From assembly GCF_029784155.1 (NCBI RefSeq), contig NC_073693.1, positions 156,426,848 to 156,490,847 on the forward strand: DNA of 64,000 bases, given 5' to 3'. Made by a program: the position numbers and the translations under genes. The notes under the pieces were generated by a model. That model saw only the letters and a list, made by a program, of their open reading frames with translations, had not been told where the DNA came from and did not search any database. The DNA is from Uranotaenia lowii (taxonomy: Eukaryota; Arthropoda; Insecta; Diptera; Culicidae). Below, piece after piece: positions 10,137 to 23,200 of this stretch. Position 1 is the first letter of the stretch. Each line of letters starts with the position of its first letter.

Positions 10137-12040
10137 GTTCCCATACTAGAATCAAATTATTCGATGCCTACTGTAACATCATCACAGCCACTTCCGCTGC
10201 TTTGAGAAATGTTTTTCCTCTTCCCGAGCATTTCGGAAGAAGTTTTTGGTTCTTGCCAGTCGAAGAAATCTGCCAATGAAATTAGTTGTTTCAAGTTAGT
10301 TGATTCTGGCCTATAGCCTTAGTTGGTACCCGAAAAACCGGAAGAAAACATTCAACAGCCCATTCCTGCATTCCAAATGGCTAATCCAGTCAGTAGACGG
10401 GAGAAATTCTTTAGACCTCGAAATGTTTTTCATTCCACTGAAAAGGCTGGAAGTTGACGTCATATAAATGTTTATAAGATTTACCATCACCAAGAATGTT
10501 TGTTAAAAAAAAATTATTTTCTTTAAGATGATACGTTCAAAGTTATGCAAACAATCTTTGAAATATTTCAAGATGTAGACATAAAAAGCGCATTTCCATT
10601 TCCTTCATTCAACTTGAATAGCTTGCCTATCTGGAATCGCTCGAGGTAAATGTGAACTAGTTTCCCATTCACAAAGAAAACAATAACGTTTTCAAATTTC
10701 CCAGCCACGGCCATAACGGTTTGAATCGCCCAAGATCAAAAGCTTTCGTCACGTCTCCAATAAACACACCATCGTATTTATCGCCCTCCGGTAATCCTAA
10801 CCCCTTAAATACCAAACTAGAAGTGCATGTGAGAGGCAGCCGCTTTGATCATTTTCCGAGAGAGCGTTTTTGTTGTCCCTCAAGATATTGCCGCCTGATT
10901 GAACTCGTTCCAATAAAATCAGCCCCAAACTACATCCAATCCATCCGAACATCCGCCGAAACCCACTCGCCCACCCACACATCCTGAAATGTCCCCTTCA
11001 GATTCTTGGGCCATCGGAAAAATAGAAGAACTTCGCAAACGTTTCAATTTACGCGTCCAATTTTCTCTATCGTTGTTTGTCTGTTTTTATTCGCCGGAGC
11101 TCAATGGAAAAACATGGGCAGCCCCCAACTTTCTCGAATCTCCCTCTGACGAACTTTCTATATAGAGTGTGTTTGTTGATGTGTCTGTCAGAGTGTCTCC
11201 GATTTTCCGTTTTCCTTTGAATTTTTTCCCAGTCAACTGATCTCCTTCACTGTTTTTTCTACTCTATCCTCCATTCCATTTGGCTCTGTAATTCAATCTG
11301 TGTCAAGTGCCTGGTGTGTAATTTTCTCTTCGTTTAGATTTCGCTATCTTGTCACCCAGGCGAGCAAAATAGTAGAAGCGAAGAAAAAAAATAACAAACA
11401 AAATCAGCTTCCAGCAGGTTTTTGGATCTGGTTTGTTTTCCTTGGCCTTCTCTCAATCACCGGTTGTCTCCAGTGGACTTTTCCATCCATTTGATTGGCC
11501 AAAGACGACCCACCAAATGGAAGTTTCTATACCGACATATCTAGGTATCTATACATATGGGCGAGATTTGATCTGTGACAAGCCAAACTTGCACGCCTTA
11601 CGTTAATTCACTGCTCTCCGATGGCAAACCCTACTGTACATCTGGAAAGGGGAGGGGGGAGGGAACACAAACATCAAACTTCGATGAGAAATATGGGGAG
11701 GAAGAGCGATGGTGATTGATCGAATTGCCCCCCAATTCCCCCATGAACAGTTACTTAAATTTGATCATGAAATTGGAAAAAGGAAAATGGAAATTGAGAT
11801 TGAAAATATCCCAGTACATTTTGAGCGTGTGAAAGTGAGCAAAATTTCGGTTTACTAAAGAACTACTATTCATCCTAGTTTCTTACAAATCGTCAAAGAT
11901 GTGTTTTAAATCACGATGTTGATGTCCAAATACAGAGGAAGAAGGTTTATTTTCCGTTATTCTAGCCGTTGTTTTAAAATGCATTGGCTATTTATTGTTG
12001 AAACTCGCCGGTTTGGTTTCGCATCCTCTGGAGGCAAACG
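10137..12040. other. Mostly unique DNA with a GC-richer patch
   Basis: From about 10700 to 11760 base composition is higher in GC, and the sequence shows no TE signature on either strand. Frames here (for example 10721-10987) lack domains. It could be regulatory or untranslated DNA of a neighbouring gene; sequence alone does not decide. Confidence 0.35.
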
Positions 12041-12103
12041 TTTTGCGGATCGGAACGTTCCGACTGTAGATGATTTCTGCATTTTTGGGTCTCCTCTCTC
12101 TTA

Positions 12104-12231
12104 TGCCATATTCGTTTTCATCCTGGTGGTGCACCGGTAGTGCACCAAGTGCTGTCAAAGCGTTTTTTTATATGAAGATGACAGCAGTTGGTGCACAACC
12201 ATCTTTCGACCAGATGAAAACGAATATGGCA
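12104..12231. mobile_element. 128-bp MITE with TTA duplication (PIF/Harbinger-like)
   Basis: The ends TGCCATATTCGTTTTCATC and its exact complement form 19-bp inverted repeats; homology continues inward around tggtgcac. TTA flanks both sides (12101-12103, 12232-12234), fitting the 3-bp TWA targets of PIF/Harbinger elements. It sits 4 bp before the copia-type LTR, in sequence that resembles the stretch preceding the second LTR at 14446. Confidence 0.7.
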
Positions 12232-12235
12232 TTAG

Positions 12236-12541
12236 TGTTCGATTCGCAATCGAAGAACAATGGATCAATATTTGCTGATGACAGGTGATGATGGTAAACA
12301 CGGTTAAATTTTTTGCATCATCACACGGTAAAGCGTGACTACTCATATAAGGTTCGTAGAAACACATTCTGGGTAGAAGTATCATTTTACTCATTGAGAA
12401 ATGAGAAATTTTCCGGCTATGGAATCCAAGTGTGAATAGGGACAAATAAGTTATCGATAATAATACAAGTACCACTATAAAGAATAAAGAATGAGATTAA
12501 AGATTAACTCTATTCCACCGCTGAATCCTGCGTCTTCAACA
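12236..12541 (+). repeat. Left LTR of the copia-type element
   Basis: 306 bp, TGTT...AACA. It aligns along its length with 14446-15010 once the nested MITE in the latter is removed. The last ~60 nt before it (about 12040-12100, ending in ctctctctt) resemble the sequence before the right LTR, so this LTR may once have closed another upstream copy. Confidence 0.8.
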
Positions 12542-12555
12542 GGTTATGGGCCCGG
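12542..12555 (+). promoter_or_regulatory. Primer-binding site, initiator tRNA-Met type
   Basis: GGTTATGGGCCCGG directly follows the left LTR. The first 12 bases match the primer site of Drosophila copia, which pairs with an internal fragment of initiator tRNA-Met rather than with its 3' end. Confidence 0.8.
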
Positions 12556-12784
12556 ATACATCTGGATTGGAAAATTATGAGTTAGTGAGAGGAGTACTTG
12601 CGCTTAGCAAATTCTATAGCAGTCAGACAACGCAGAGGGACAAACCAGCCCGGAGACGAGCAAAAGGACCCCATGAGAGTGCCAGCCAACAGCCAAAGGA
12701 TCGCCAGCGCAGAGACCAGCCAGTGAGATGTCCCAGGCCAGCAAGGAGCTTCCTCCAGAGTTCGAGTCCGGGGAGGTTCGTGGA

Positions 12785-13650
12785 CCGAGATGGTTACTCT
12801 CGATGCCGTCACGAGCCACGCTGCGGTTAGCAAGCATGAGCTCACGTCCGACGGCCGGGAGGAGTCTCATGATCCCTAACCAGGCTGCGCAGAAGCGAAC
12901 AGGTAGAACTGGAGCATCACTCCGAATTAATTGGACCAGAGGGTTACTCTCGTGGTTTGTTCATGCTAACCACAGCCTGCATGTTTGAGCTGATCCAAAC
13001 ACAGCGCAGATGCCACGAAACGCACCATACCAACCAGCATGCGCTTAGAAAGTGTGAGCTCAAGTCCGAAAGCCGGTGGAAGTCCCAAGATCTGCTACCG
13101 GCATGGTTTAGCGCGAAGGTCGGGATGTCCACCACGGAACAATTGGGTGAAGCTGATAGCCGAGAGGGTTACTCTCGTGCTTTGGTTGTGCCCTGCAGGA
13201 GCTGATCCAAGTGCATCCAGCATAGAGGATCGCCAGTTCAGAGGCCACGAGATGCTCCAGATCAGCCAGAAGATTTTACTGAAGTTCGAGGCCAAAATGT
13301 CGGGTCTCGAAAGGGATAATTTCGATGTTCAGTCACGAGTTCATTTCCGACGGCTGGGAGGAGGACTCTCGGGATCTGTAGCCAGGATTGGTCAGGTCCG
13401 AATTACTCTCGAGGTGTGGAGGTACGCTGCAGATAGCACGCTTGAGCTGACTCAACCCTAAAGGTTGATTTTTCTGTGGCTTTGGTGGAGGCTTTTGTGC
13501 GATGGTTAGTTGCCAGCAACTTCAGCAATGTATTCGATCCAGATGGGTCACGTGCCGCTGAACGTTATATTCCAGTTTTCCGAAATGGACAAAGCGTTGA
13601 CGTAACGGGACGAATGTCCATGAAGCTGCAAGCTGAGAGGATTAATCTCG
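12785..13650 (+). repeat. Tandem leader repeat with GAGAG-GGTTA-CTCTC hairpin
   Basis: The motif gagaggRttactctcg recurs at about 12786, 12938, 13161, 13400 and 13635. The later copies are spaced ~225-240 bp and share flanks such as 'gagctgatccaa' and 'gctcacgtccgacggccgg'. At 13161-13177 the motif is a perfect 6-bp stem (CGAGAG/CTCTCG) with loop GGTTA; the copy near 13400 has lost the stem. The placement after the primer site is where packaging signals lie in LTR elements, but no function is shown. Confidence 0.55.
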
Positions 13651-14445
13651 TACTTAGGAGCTGCGCAGTGGTTAGCATACGAGAGCTTGGTTTCGACAGA
13701 TGGAAGCTGTTCTGAATGTTTCTGTTAACTACCCTTTTAATGGCGCTATTAGCTACAAGAGGTTGCTTTTCTGGGGTTACCAGAAAGCAACATACAAGAA
13801 ACTCTGTCCGTTCGCGTACTGAGGTAATCAGCCACCGGAATCAACGAATCATCAAATCCGGTGCCAGTCAGCGTATGGCGCGAGACGAGAGCGAATACGA
13901 GAGTAGCGATGGCGAAGATGATAAATATTCCGATAGTCCTGAACCGGCCCAGAGACGCAGTCAGCGAACAAGAGAAGCTACTCAACGCTACTGGCTAACG
14001 TAGCCGCTGATGATGAGGAGAGCAAATTCGAATCGTCGGCAAGCTGAAAGGCCAAGAAGGTTGCTTTTTCCAGAAGACCACCAGGGAATGGCAGTGATGA
14101 AAGAGAATGAGAATCGAGCTGCACCAAGTAAGGCCATAACCGAAAAGCTGTTCAATGAGTTTATCGTTAGTTTGCAGTATCTGGCGACATCATAGATACT
14201 AGATATTTGTGGAGCGGTTAGTGCACTGAGTGAATACCAGTCCAGCCCAGCTTATAGGCATTAGCAAGGCCTGAAGCGTATTTTACGACAGCTGATGCGT
14301 TCACCAAGGCGTTACCGAGGGCGAGGCATGCGAAGCTGTTCAGCATTCTCAATTGCGAATTGTGGAACGATCCGGCTACAGACGGTTTCTGCAACGCCCC
14401 GTGCAGAACCAAAACACGGTTTGTATTGGTTCTCCACTCTCTTTG

Positions 14446-15010
14446 TGTTCAATTCGCAATCGAAGAACAATGGATCAATATTTCTAGCGTGAGCTTTCAT
14501 TGCGTCGAATGAAACATCTTAACAATTCACAGAAAACTGCTGAAAAAGTTATCAAAACATCTTTAGAGTTTGTATTTTACATATAGAGTATGTTTTTCAG
14601 ACTACAAATATTCTTAATAGAAAGAGGTTGCGACTAGTTTAGATATGTCAGTTTTTGTATTTTTTTCGTAATAAAACTCTTTGTTTCCATTTTGTTTCAT
14701 ACGCCCTAATGAAAGCTCACGCGAGATTTGCTGATGACGGGTGATGATGGTCAACACGGTACAAGTGTTTATATCATCATACGGTAAAGCACGACTACTC
14801 ATATTAGGTTCGTGGTAACACAATCGTGTTGCCAGATATTCTGGGTAGAAGTATAATTTTACTCATTGAGAAATGAATACTTTCCTGGTTACGGAATCCA
14901 AATGTGAATAGTGACAAATAAGTTATCAGTAATGATACAAGTAACATTATTCAGAGTAGACGAAAAAGATAATAAACACTTACTCTATACCACTACTGAA
15001 ACCTGCGTCT
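14446..15010 (+). repeat. Right LTR of the copia-type element, interrupted
   Basis: It begins TGTTCAATTCGCAATCG like the left LTR and follows it through 'cctgcgtct', where homology stops a few bases before the expected terminal CA. It is interrupted by the MITE at 14484-14725 and by a small insertion near 14820. Confidence 0.75.
14484..14725. mobile_element. 242-bp MITE inside the right LTR
   Basis: The ends CTAGCGTGAGCTTTCATT and the complement of AATGAAAGCTCACGCGAG are 18-bp inverted repeats with one mismatch. The left LTR supplies the empty site 'atcaatatttgctg'; here ATTT occurs on both sides (14480-14483, 14726-14729), so the duplication is about 4 bp. It is non-coding. Confidence 0.75.
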
Positions 15011-17240
15011 GCTTTATTGTTTTTTATTGATTTTTCCCCATAAAAATGTTTTAGCATGAACTTTCAAAAAAAAAATAAATCAAATAGAATCACAGAAAAG
15101 CTTCACAGAATTCATGAAAAAGTTAAAATGTTTTTTTTTTAGTAAAAGCACAATGTTTTTTTTTCGGAAATCTTGCTCCATAGTCGTTGGCTTTACTGTC
15201 CTAGCTGCTACAATTCCGAATTTTATTAAAATAGCAAAAGAAGTAAACAACGATTACACACAACACAACACAATTTGTAAAATAACATACGAAAAATAAA
15301 CTTCTCTAATGTATATCACATTAATCTTAAATGACACAGAACACGATTTGAAGAGATGAACCAGCTGAAAACTGAAAGTCTCTGTAATAAAGACATTAAA
15401 AAAAAAGAACACGAGAAGTACATTGTTTATTTGAAATTCCGTCATTTATGATGCTTCTTTTTATTTACATTATATGTGATGTTATTATTATATTTTCCGT
15501 ACACACAAAACAGTTAGAAATCTTAACAGCACTGATTGATAATTCTCTTAAAATTACACGACTTGACATGTTATAAGGGCATTGAATTTGAATAAAATAG
15601 ATATAACGTTACACTGAATGTAATTCAGTCATGTAAAAATACAGGCTGTCAAAAACAGGCACACTGAAATGTAAACAAAGTGTTGAGTCATGTCGTGCAC
15701 CAAAGTAATTTGTAGAAAATTTCTTTAAAGAAATTTCACGTTTATAATTTAGTTGAAACTGTTGATTCACCGAATCATTCAAGGCGCCACGGCAGCAGAC
15801 CCACAAGGCGCAAATCTGGAAGCGGCCCCACGTACAAAAATAATTGACTTATGAAACTGGTACTTGGAAAGCATGGTGACGAAATGGCTTGACTAATAAT
15901 TATTCAGTGTTCCTATGTTTTCGTCTCTGATTTTATTTTACAGGATTTCTTCGTAGTGTTTTGCTTATTCTTCTGAGTGCGTTACTTTTTTTTAATTCCA
16001 TACGGTCACAATTATATTTGAACACTTCCATACATGGTTATGACAAGTGTCGTGTTTTTTCTTTCTAAAAGAGCAACTTTTTCAAAACATAATGTATGTA
16101 CCTTATCATACACAAAATAGTAAAACTTTGTTGTTAAACTGTTGGCAATTCAACTGTCAATTTAGAACAACATTAAAATTTTTGCAGTTTAATGCAATCG
16201 TTAACTGCACATTACACTTACTCTATCGATTTCCTTGAAATAACTCCAAACTGCTCCGAACAAAGCGTTCAAGTGACCTAAAAATACTCCATTAAGCCGG
16301 GCAATCAATCTCTGACAAAATCCTTTACAGGCTATTGCTACCAGCAGCGGCAGTCCCAGGACTTCCAGGAACAGCACATTGCACTTCTACCTTACATCCT
16401 ACATTACATTGCTACACTTCACTGTTCCTAGAAGGTACGTAGAGCTACACGAAGCCATCGCTCGGCTGGCTGGTTGGATAAATTGTTCGTACGGTTTCGT
16501 CGCGACACGCCGGGCAAACGTTCGGTCAAAGCTTGATTGAGTGTCTACACCATCCTCAAGCCCTTACAAGTCTCTCTTCGTTGTCACGGTCGCCATACAA
16601 TACTACCAGCTTTGGGAGGAAGGTAGCTTTTGGCAATCAACGTAATCCTACCACCGGCCACAAAACCCCCACAACAGGTAACAACGTGGAACGTCTTCGG
16701 GGATATCGTTTTCCCATGCTAAGAGTGGGCCACCCCCAAAGCTCCTATCACACAATGCAATTCATTTCGACTCCTGTGCTGTTAGTTGTGAAGGTAATGT
16801 CTCACTCACCTTGTCCCGCCCGAAGATTCAATTCGTGGAACCTACTGCATAACACATGTGAATCAGCTAGCCAGCCAACGAATCCTATCCACTTGATGGA
16901 GTGAAAACTGAAAGCACAAAAACGTGGTGGGAACCACACTTTTAGCACACCACACCGTCAACAAACATAAACAAGAACAGTGACAACGGGATTTGAACCT
17001 ACCTCACTGCATAGAAACGTTGCCAAAGCTTTAGGAAAAGAGTAAGTAATGTCTTTCTGTACGATGTAGAGCTTTAAGGGAAGGTGTCCTTCCGTTTTGT
17101 GGTTACCGCGTTTAGTTGGAGATTAACGGGGAACTTGAATTCATTTAATAATTAAAGAGGTGGGCTCTCAGCCGTGATGGACTAGATCGGCTGTCCAAAT
17201 AAAAAAAAAAATGTAAAAACCAGCTATAAATATCACAAAA
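15011..17240. other. No supported gene; GC-richer patch at 16250-17000
   Basis: AT-rich to about 16250, then balanced composition up to the satellite. The frame at 16533-16904 has no domain signature. The patch could be unique regulatory or untranslated DNA. Confidence 0.35.
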
Positions 17241-17255
17241 TAGCAGTGAAAAATT

Positions 17256-20200
17256 ACAAAAATGACAAAAATGACAAAAATGACAAAAATGACAAAAATG
17301 ACAAAAATGACAAAAATGACAAAAATGACAAAAATGACAAAAATGACAAAAATGACAAAAATGACAAAAATGACAAAAATGACAAAAATGACAAAAATGA
17401 CAAAAATGACAAAAATGACAAAAATGACAAAAATGACAAAAATGACAAAAATGACAAAAATGACAAAAATGACAAAAATGACAAAAATGACAAAAATGAC
17501 AAAAATGACAAAAATGACAAAAATGACAAAAAATGACAAAAATGACAAAAATGACAAAAATGACAAAAATGACAAAAATGACAAAAATGACAAAAATGAC
17601 AAAAATGACAAAAATGACAAAAATGACAAAAATGACAAAAATGACAAAAAAGACAAAAATGACAAAAATGACAAAAAAGACAAAAATGACAAAAATGACA
17701 AAAATGACAAAAATGACAAAAATGACAAAAATGACAAAAATGACAAAAATGACAAAAATGACAAAAATGACAAAAATGACAAAAATGACAAAAATGACAA
17801 AAATGACAAAAATGACAAAAATGACAAAAATGACAAAAATGACAAAAATGACAAAAATGACAAAAATGACAAAAATGACAAAAATGACAAAAATGACAAA
17901 AATGACAAAAATGACAAAAATGACAAAAATGACAAAAATGACAAAAATGACAAAAATGACAAAAATGACAAAAATGACAAAAATGACAAAAATGACAAAA
18001 ATGACAAAAATGACAAAAATGACAAAAATGACAAAAATGACAAAAATGACAAAAATGACAAAAATGACAAAAATGACAAAAATGACAAAAATGACAAAAA
18101 TGACAAAAATGACAAAAATGACAAAAATGACAAAAATGACAAAAATGACAAAAATGACAAAAATGACAAAAATGACAAAAATGACAAAAATGACAAAAAT
18201 GACAAAAATGACAAAAATGACAAAAATGACAAAAATGACAAAAATGACAAAAATGACAAAAATGACAAAAATGACAAAAATGACAAAAATGACAAAAATG
18301 ACAAAAATGACAAAAATGACAAAAATGACAAAAATGACAAAAATGACAAAAATGACAAAAATGACAAAAATGACAAAAATGACAAAAATGACAAAAATGA
18401 CAAAAATGACAAAAATGACAAAAATGACAAAAATGACAAAAATGACAAAAATGACAAAAATGACAAAAATGACAAAAATGACAAAAATGACAAAAATGAC
18501 AAAAATGACAAAAATGACAAAAATGACAAAAATGACAAAAATGACAAAAATGACAAAAATGACAAAAATGACAAAAATGACAAAAATGACAAAAATGACA
18601 AAAATGACAAAAATGACAAAAATGACAAAAATGACAAAAATGACAAAAATGACAAAAATGACAAAAATGACAAAAATGACAAAAATGACAAAAATGACAA
18701 AAATGACAAAAATGACAAAAATGACAAAAATGACAAAAATGACAAAAATGACAAAAATGACAAAAATGACAAAAATGACAAAAATGACAAAAATGACAAA
18801 AATGACAAAAATGACAAAAATGACAAAAATGACAAAAATGACAAAAATGACAAAAATGACAAAAATGACAAAAATGACAAAAATGACAAAAATGACAAAA
18901 ATGACAAAAATGACAAAAATGACAAAAATGACAAAAATGACAAAAATGACAAAAATGACAAAAATGACAAAAATGACAAAAATGACAAAAATGACAAAAA
19001 TGACAAAAATGACAAAAATGACAAAAATGACAAAAATGACAAAAATGACAAAAATGACAAAAATGACAAAAATGACAAAAATGACAAAAATGACAAAAAT
19101 GACAAAAATGACAAAAATGACAAAAATGACAAAAATGACAAAAATGACAAAAATGACAAAAATGACAAAAATGACAAAAATGACAAAAATGACAAAAATG
19201 ACAAAAATGACAAAAATGACAAAAATGACAAAAATGACAAAAATGACAAAAATGACAAAAATGACAAAAATGACAAAAATGACAAAAATGACAAAAATGA
19301 CAAAAATGACAAAAATGACAAAAATGACAAAAATGACAAAAATGACAAAAATGACAAAAATGACAAAAATGACAAAAATGACAAAAATGACAAAAATGAC
19401 AAAAATGACAAAAATGACAAAAATGACAAAAATGACAAAAATGACAAAAATGACAAAAATGACAAAAATGACAAAAATGACAAAAATGACAAAAATGACA
19501 AAAATGACAAAAATGACAAAAATGACAAAAATGACAAAAATGACAAAAATGACAAAAATGACAAAAATGACAAAAATGACAAAAATGACAAAAATGACAA
19601 AAATGACAAAAATGACAAAAATGACAAAAATGACAAAAATGACAAAAATGACAAAAATGACAAAAATGACAAAAATGACAAAAATGACAAAAATGACAAA
19701 AATGACAAAAATGACAAAAATGACAAAAATGACAAAAATGACAAAAATGACAAAAATGACAAAAATGACAAAAATGACAAAAATGACAAAAATGACAAAA
19801 ATGACAAAAATGACAAAAATGACAAAAATGACAAAAATGACAAAAATGACAAAAATGACAAAAATGACAAAAATGACAAAAATGACAAAAATGACAAAAA
19901 TGACAAAAATGACAAAAATGACAAAAATGACAAAAATGACAAAAATGACAAAAATGACAAAAATGACAAAAATGACAAAAATGACAAAAATGACAAAAAT
20001 GACAAAAATGACAAAAATGACAAAAATGACAAAAATGACAAAAATGACAAAAATGACAAAAATGACAAAAATGACAAAAATGACAAAAATGACAAAAATG
20101 ACAAAAATGACAAAAATGACAAAAATGACAAAAATGACAAAAATGACAAAAATGACAAAAATGACAAAAATGACAAAAATGACAAAAATGACAAAAATGA

Positions 20201-23200
20201 CAAAAATGACAAAAATGACAAAAATGACAAAAATGACAAAAATGACAAAAATGACAAAAATGACAAAAATGACAAAAATGACAAAAATGACAAAAATGAC
20301 AAAAATGACAAAAATGACAAAAATGACAAAAATGACAAAAATGACAAAAATGACAAAAATGACAAAAATGACAAAAATGACAAAAATGACAAAAATGACA
20401 AAAATGACAAAAATGACAAAAATGACAAAAATGACAAAAATGACAAAAATGACAAAAATGACAAAAATGACAAAAATGACAAAAATGACAAAAATGACAA
20501 AAATGACAAAAATGACAAAAATGACAAAAATGACAAAAATGACAAAAATGACAAAAATGACAAAAATGACAAAAATGACAAAAATGACAAAAATGACAAA
20601 AATGACAAAAATGACAAAAATGACAAAAATGACAAAAATGACAAAAATGACAAAAATGACAAAAATGACAAAAATGACAAAAATGACAAAAATGACAAAA
20701 ATGACAAAAATGACAAAAATGACAAAAATGACAAAAATGACAAAAATGACAAAAATGACAAAAATGACAAAAATGACAAAAATGACAAAAATGACAAAAA
20801 TGACAAAAATGACAAAAATGACAAAAATGACAAAAATGACAAAAATGACAAAAATGACAAAAATGACAAAAATGACAAAAATGACAAAAATGACAAAAAT
20901 GACAAAAATGACAAAAATGACAAAAATGACAAAAATGACAAAAATGACAAAAATGACAAAAATGACAAAAATGACAAAAATGACAAAAATGACAAAAATG
21001 ACAAAAATGACAAAAATGACAAAAATGACAAAAATGACAAAAATGACAAAAATGACAAAAATGACAAAAATGACAAAAATGACAAAAATGACAAAAATGA
21101 CAAAAATGACAAAAATGACAAAAATGACAAAAATGACAAAAATGACAAAAATGACAAAAATGACAAAAATGACAAAAATGACAAAAATGACAAAAATGAC
21201 AAAAATGACAAAAATGACAAAAATGACAAAAATGACAAAAATGACAAAAATGACAAAAATGACAAAAATGACAAAAATGACAAAAATGACAAAAATGACA
21301 AAAATGACAAAAATGACAAAAATGACAAAAATGACAAAAATGACAAAAATGACAAAAATGACAAAAATGACAAAAATGACAAAAATGACAAAAATGACAA
21401 AAATGACAAAAATGACAAAAATGACAAAAATGACAAAAATGACAAAAATGACAAAAATGACAAAAATGACAAAAATGACAAAAATGACAAAAATGACAAA
21501 AATGACAAAAATGACAAAAATGACAAAAATGACAAAAATGACAAAAATGACAAAAATGACAAAAATGACAAAAATGACAAAAATGACAAAAATGACAAAA
21601 ATGACAAAAATGACAAAAATGACAAAAATGACAAAAATGACAAAAATGACAAAAATGACAAAAATGACAAAAATGACAAAAATGACAAAAATGACAAAAA
21701 TGACAAAAATGACAAAAATGACAAAAATGACAAAAATGACAAAAATGACAAAAATGACAAAAATGACAAAAATGACAAAAATGACAAAAATGACAAAAAT
21801 GACAAAAATGACAAAAATGACAAAAATGACAAAAATGACAAAAATGACAAAAATGACAAAAATGACAAAAATGACAAAAATGACAAAAATGACAAAAATG
21901 ACAAAAATGACAAAAATGACAAAAATGACAAAAATGACAAAAATGACAAAAATGACAAAAATGACAAAAATGACAAAAATGACAAAAATGACAAAAATGA
22001 CAAAAATGACAAAAATGACAAAAATGACAAAAATGACAAAAATGACAAAAATGACAAAAATGACAAAAATGACAAAAATGACAAAAATGACAAAAATGAC
22101 AAAAATGACAAAAATGACAAAAATGACAAAAATGACAAAAATGACAAAAATGACAAAAATGACAAAAATGACAAAAATGACAAAAATGACAAAAATGACA
22201 AAAATGACAAAAATGACAAAAATGACAAAAATGACAAAAATGACAAAAATGACAAAAATGACAAAAATGACAAAAATGACAAAAATGACAAAAATGACAA
22301 AAATGACAAAAATGACAAAAATGACAAAAATGACAAAAATGACAAAAATGACAAAAATGACAAAAATGACAAAAATGACAAAAATGACAAAAATGACAAA
22401 AATGACAAAAATGACAAAAATGACAAAAATGACAAAAATGACAAAAATGACAAAAATGACAAAAATGACAAAAATGACAAAAATGACAAAAATGACAAAA
22501 ATGACAAAAATGACAAAAATGACAAAAATGACAAAAATGACAAAAATGACAAAAATGACAAAAATGACAAAAATGACAAAAATGACAAAAATGACAAAAA
22601 TGACAAAAATGACAAAAATGACAAAAATGACAAAAATGACAAAAATGACAAAAATGACAAAAATGACAAAAATGACAAAAATGACAAAAATGACAAAAAT
22701 GACAAAAATGACAAAAATGACAAAAATGACAAAAATGACAAAAATGACAAAAATGACAAAAATGACAAAAATGACAAAAATGACAAAAATGACAAAAATG
22801 ACAAAAATGACAAAAATGACAAAAATGACAAAAATGACAAAAATGACAAAAATGACAAAAATGACAAAAATGACAAAAATGACAAAAATGACAAAAATGA
22901 CAAAAATGACAAAAATGACAAAAATGACAAAAATGACAAAAATGACAAAAATGACAAAAATGACAAAAATGACAAAAATGACAAAAATGACAAAAATGAC
23001 AAAAATGACAAAAATGACAAAAATGACAAAAATGACAAAAATGACAAAAATGACAAAAATGACAAAAATGACAAAAATGACAAAAATGACAAAAATGACA
23101 AAAATGACAAAAATGACAAAAATGACAAAAATGACAAAAATGACAAAAATGACAAAAATGACAAAAATGACAAAAATGACAAAAATGACAAAAATGACAA

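Larger units (their letters stand above)
12236..15010 (+). mobile_element. Copia-type LTR retrotransposon, non-coding or gutted
   Basis: Two related LTRs (12236-12541 and 14446-15010) flank a 1.9-kb interior. The left LTR begins TGTT and ends AACA and is followed at once by GGTTATGGGCCCGG, the internal initiator-tRNA-Met type primer site known from Drosophila copia; the LTR end, cttcaaca, is also copia-like. No gag, protease, integrase or RT is recognisable. Near 13930-14000 a short RRSQRTREATQRY stretch resembles the linker before RT in copia polyproteins, but this is weak. Around 12785-13650 the leader holds a repeated unit with a small hairpin. The right LTR lacks the final CA and carries a 242-bp MITE. 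LTR divergence indicates an older insertion. Confidence 0.8.
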
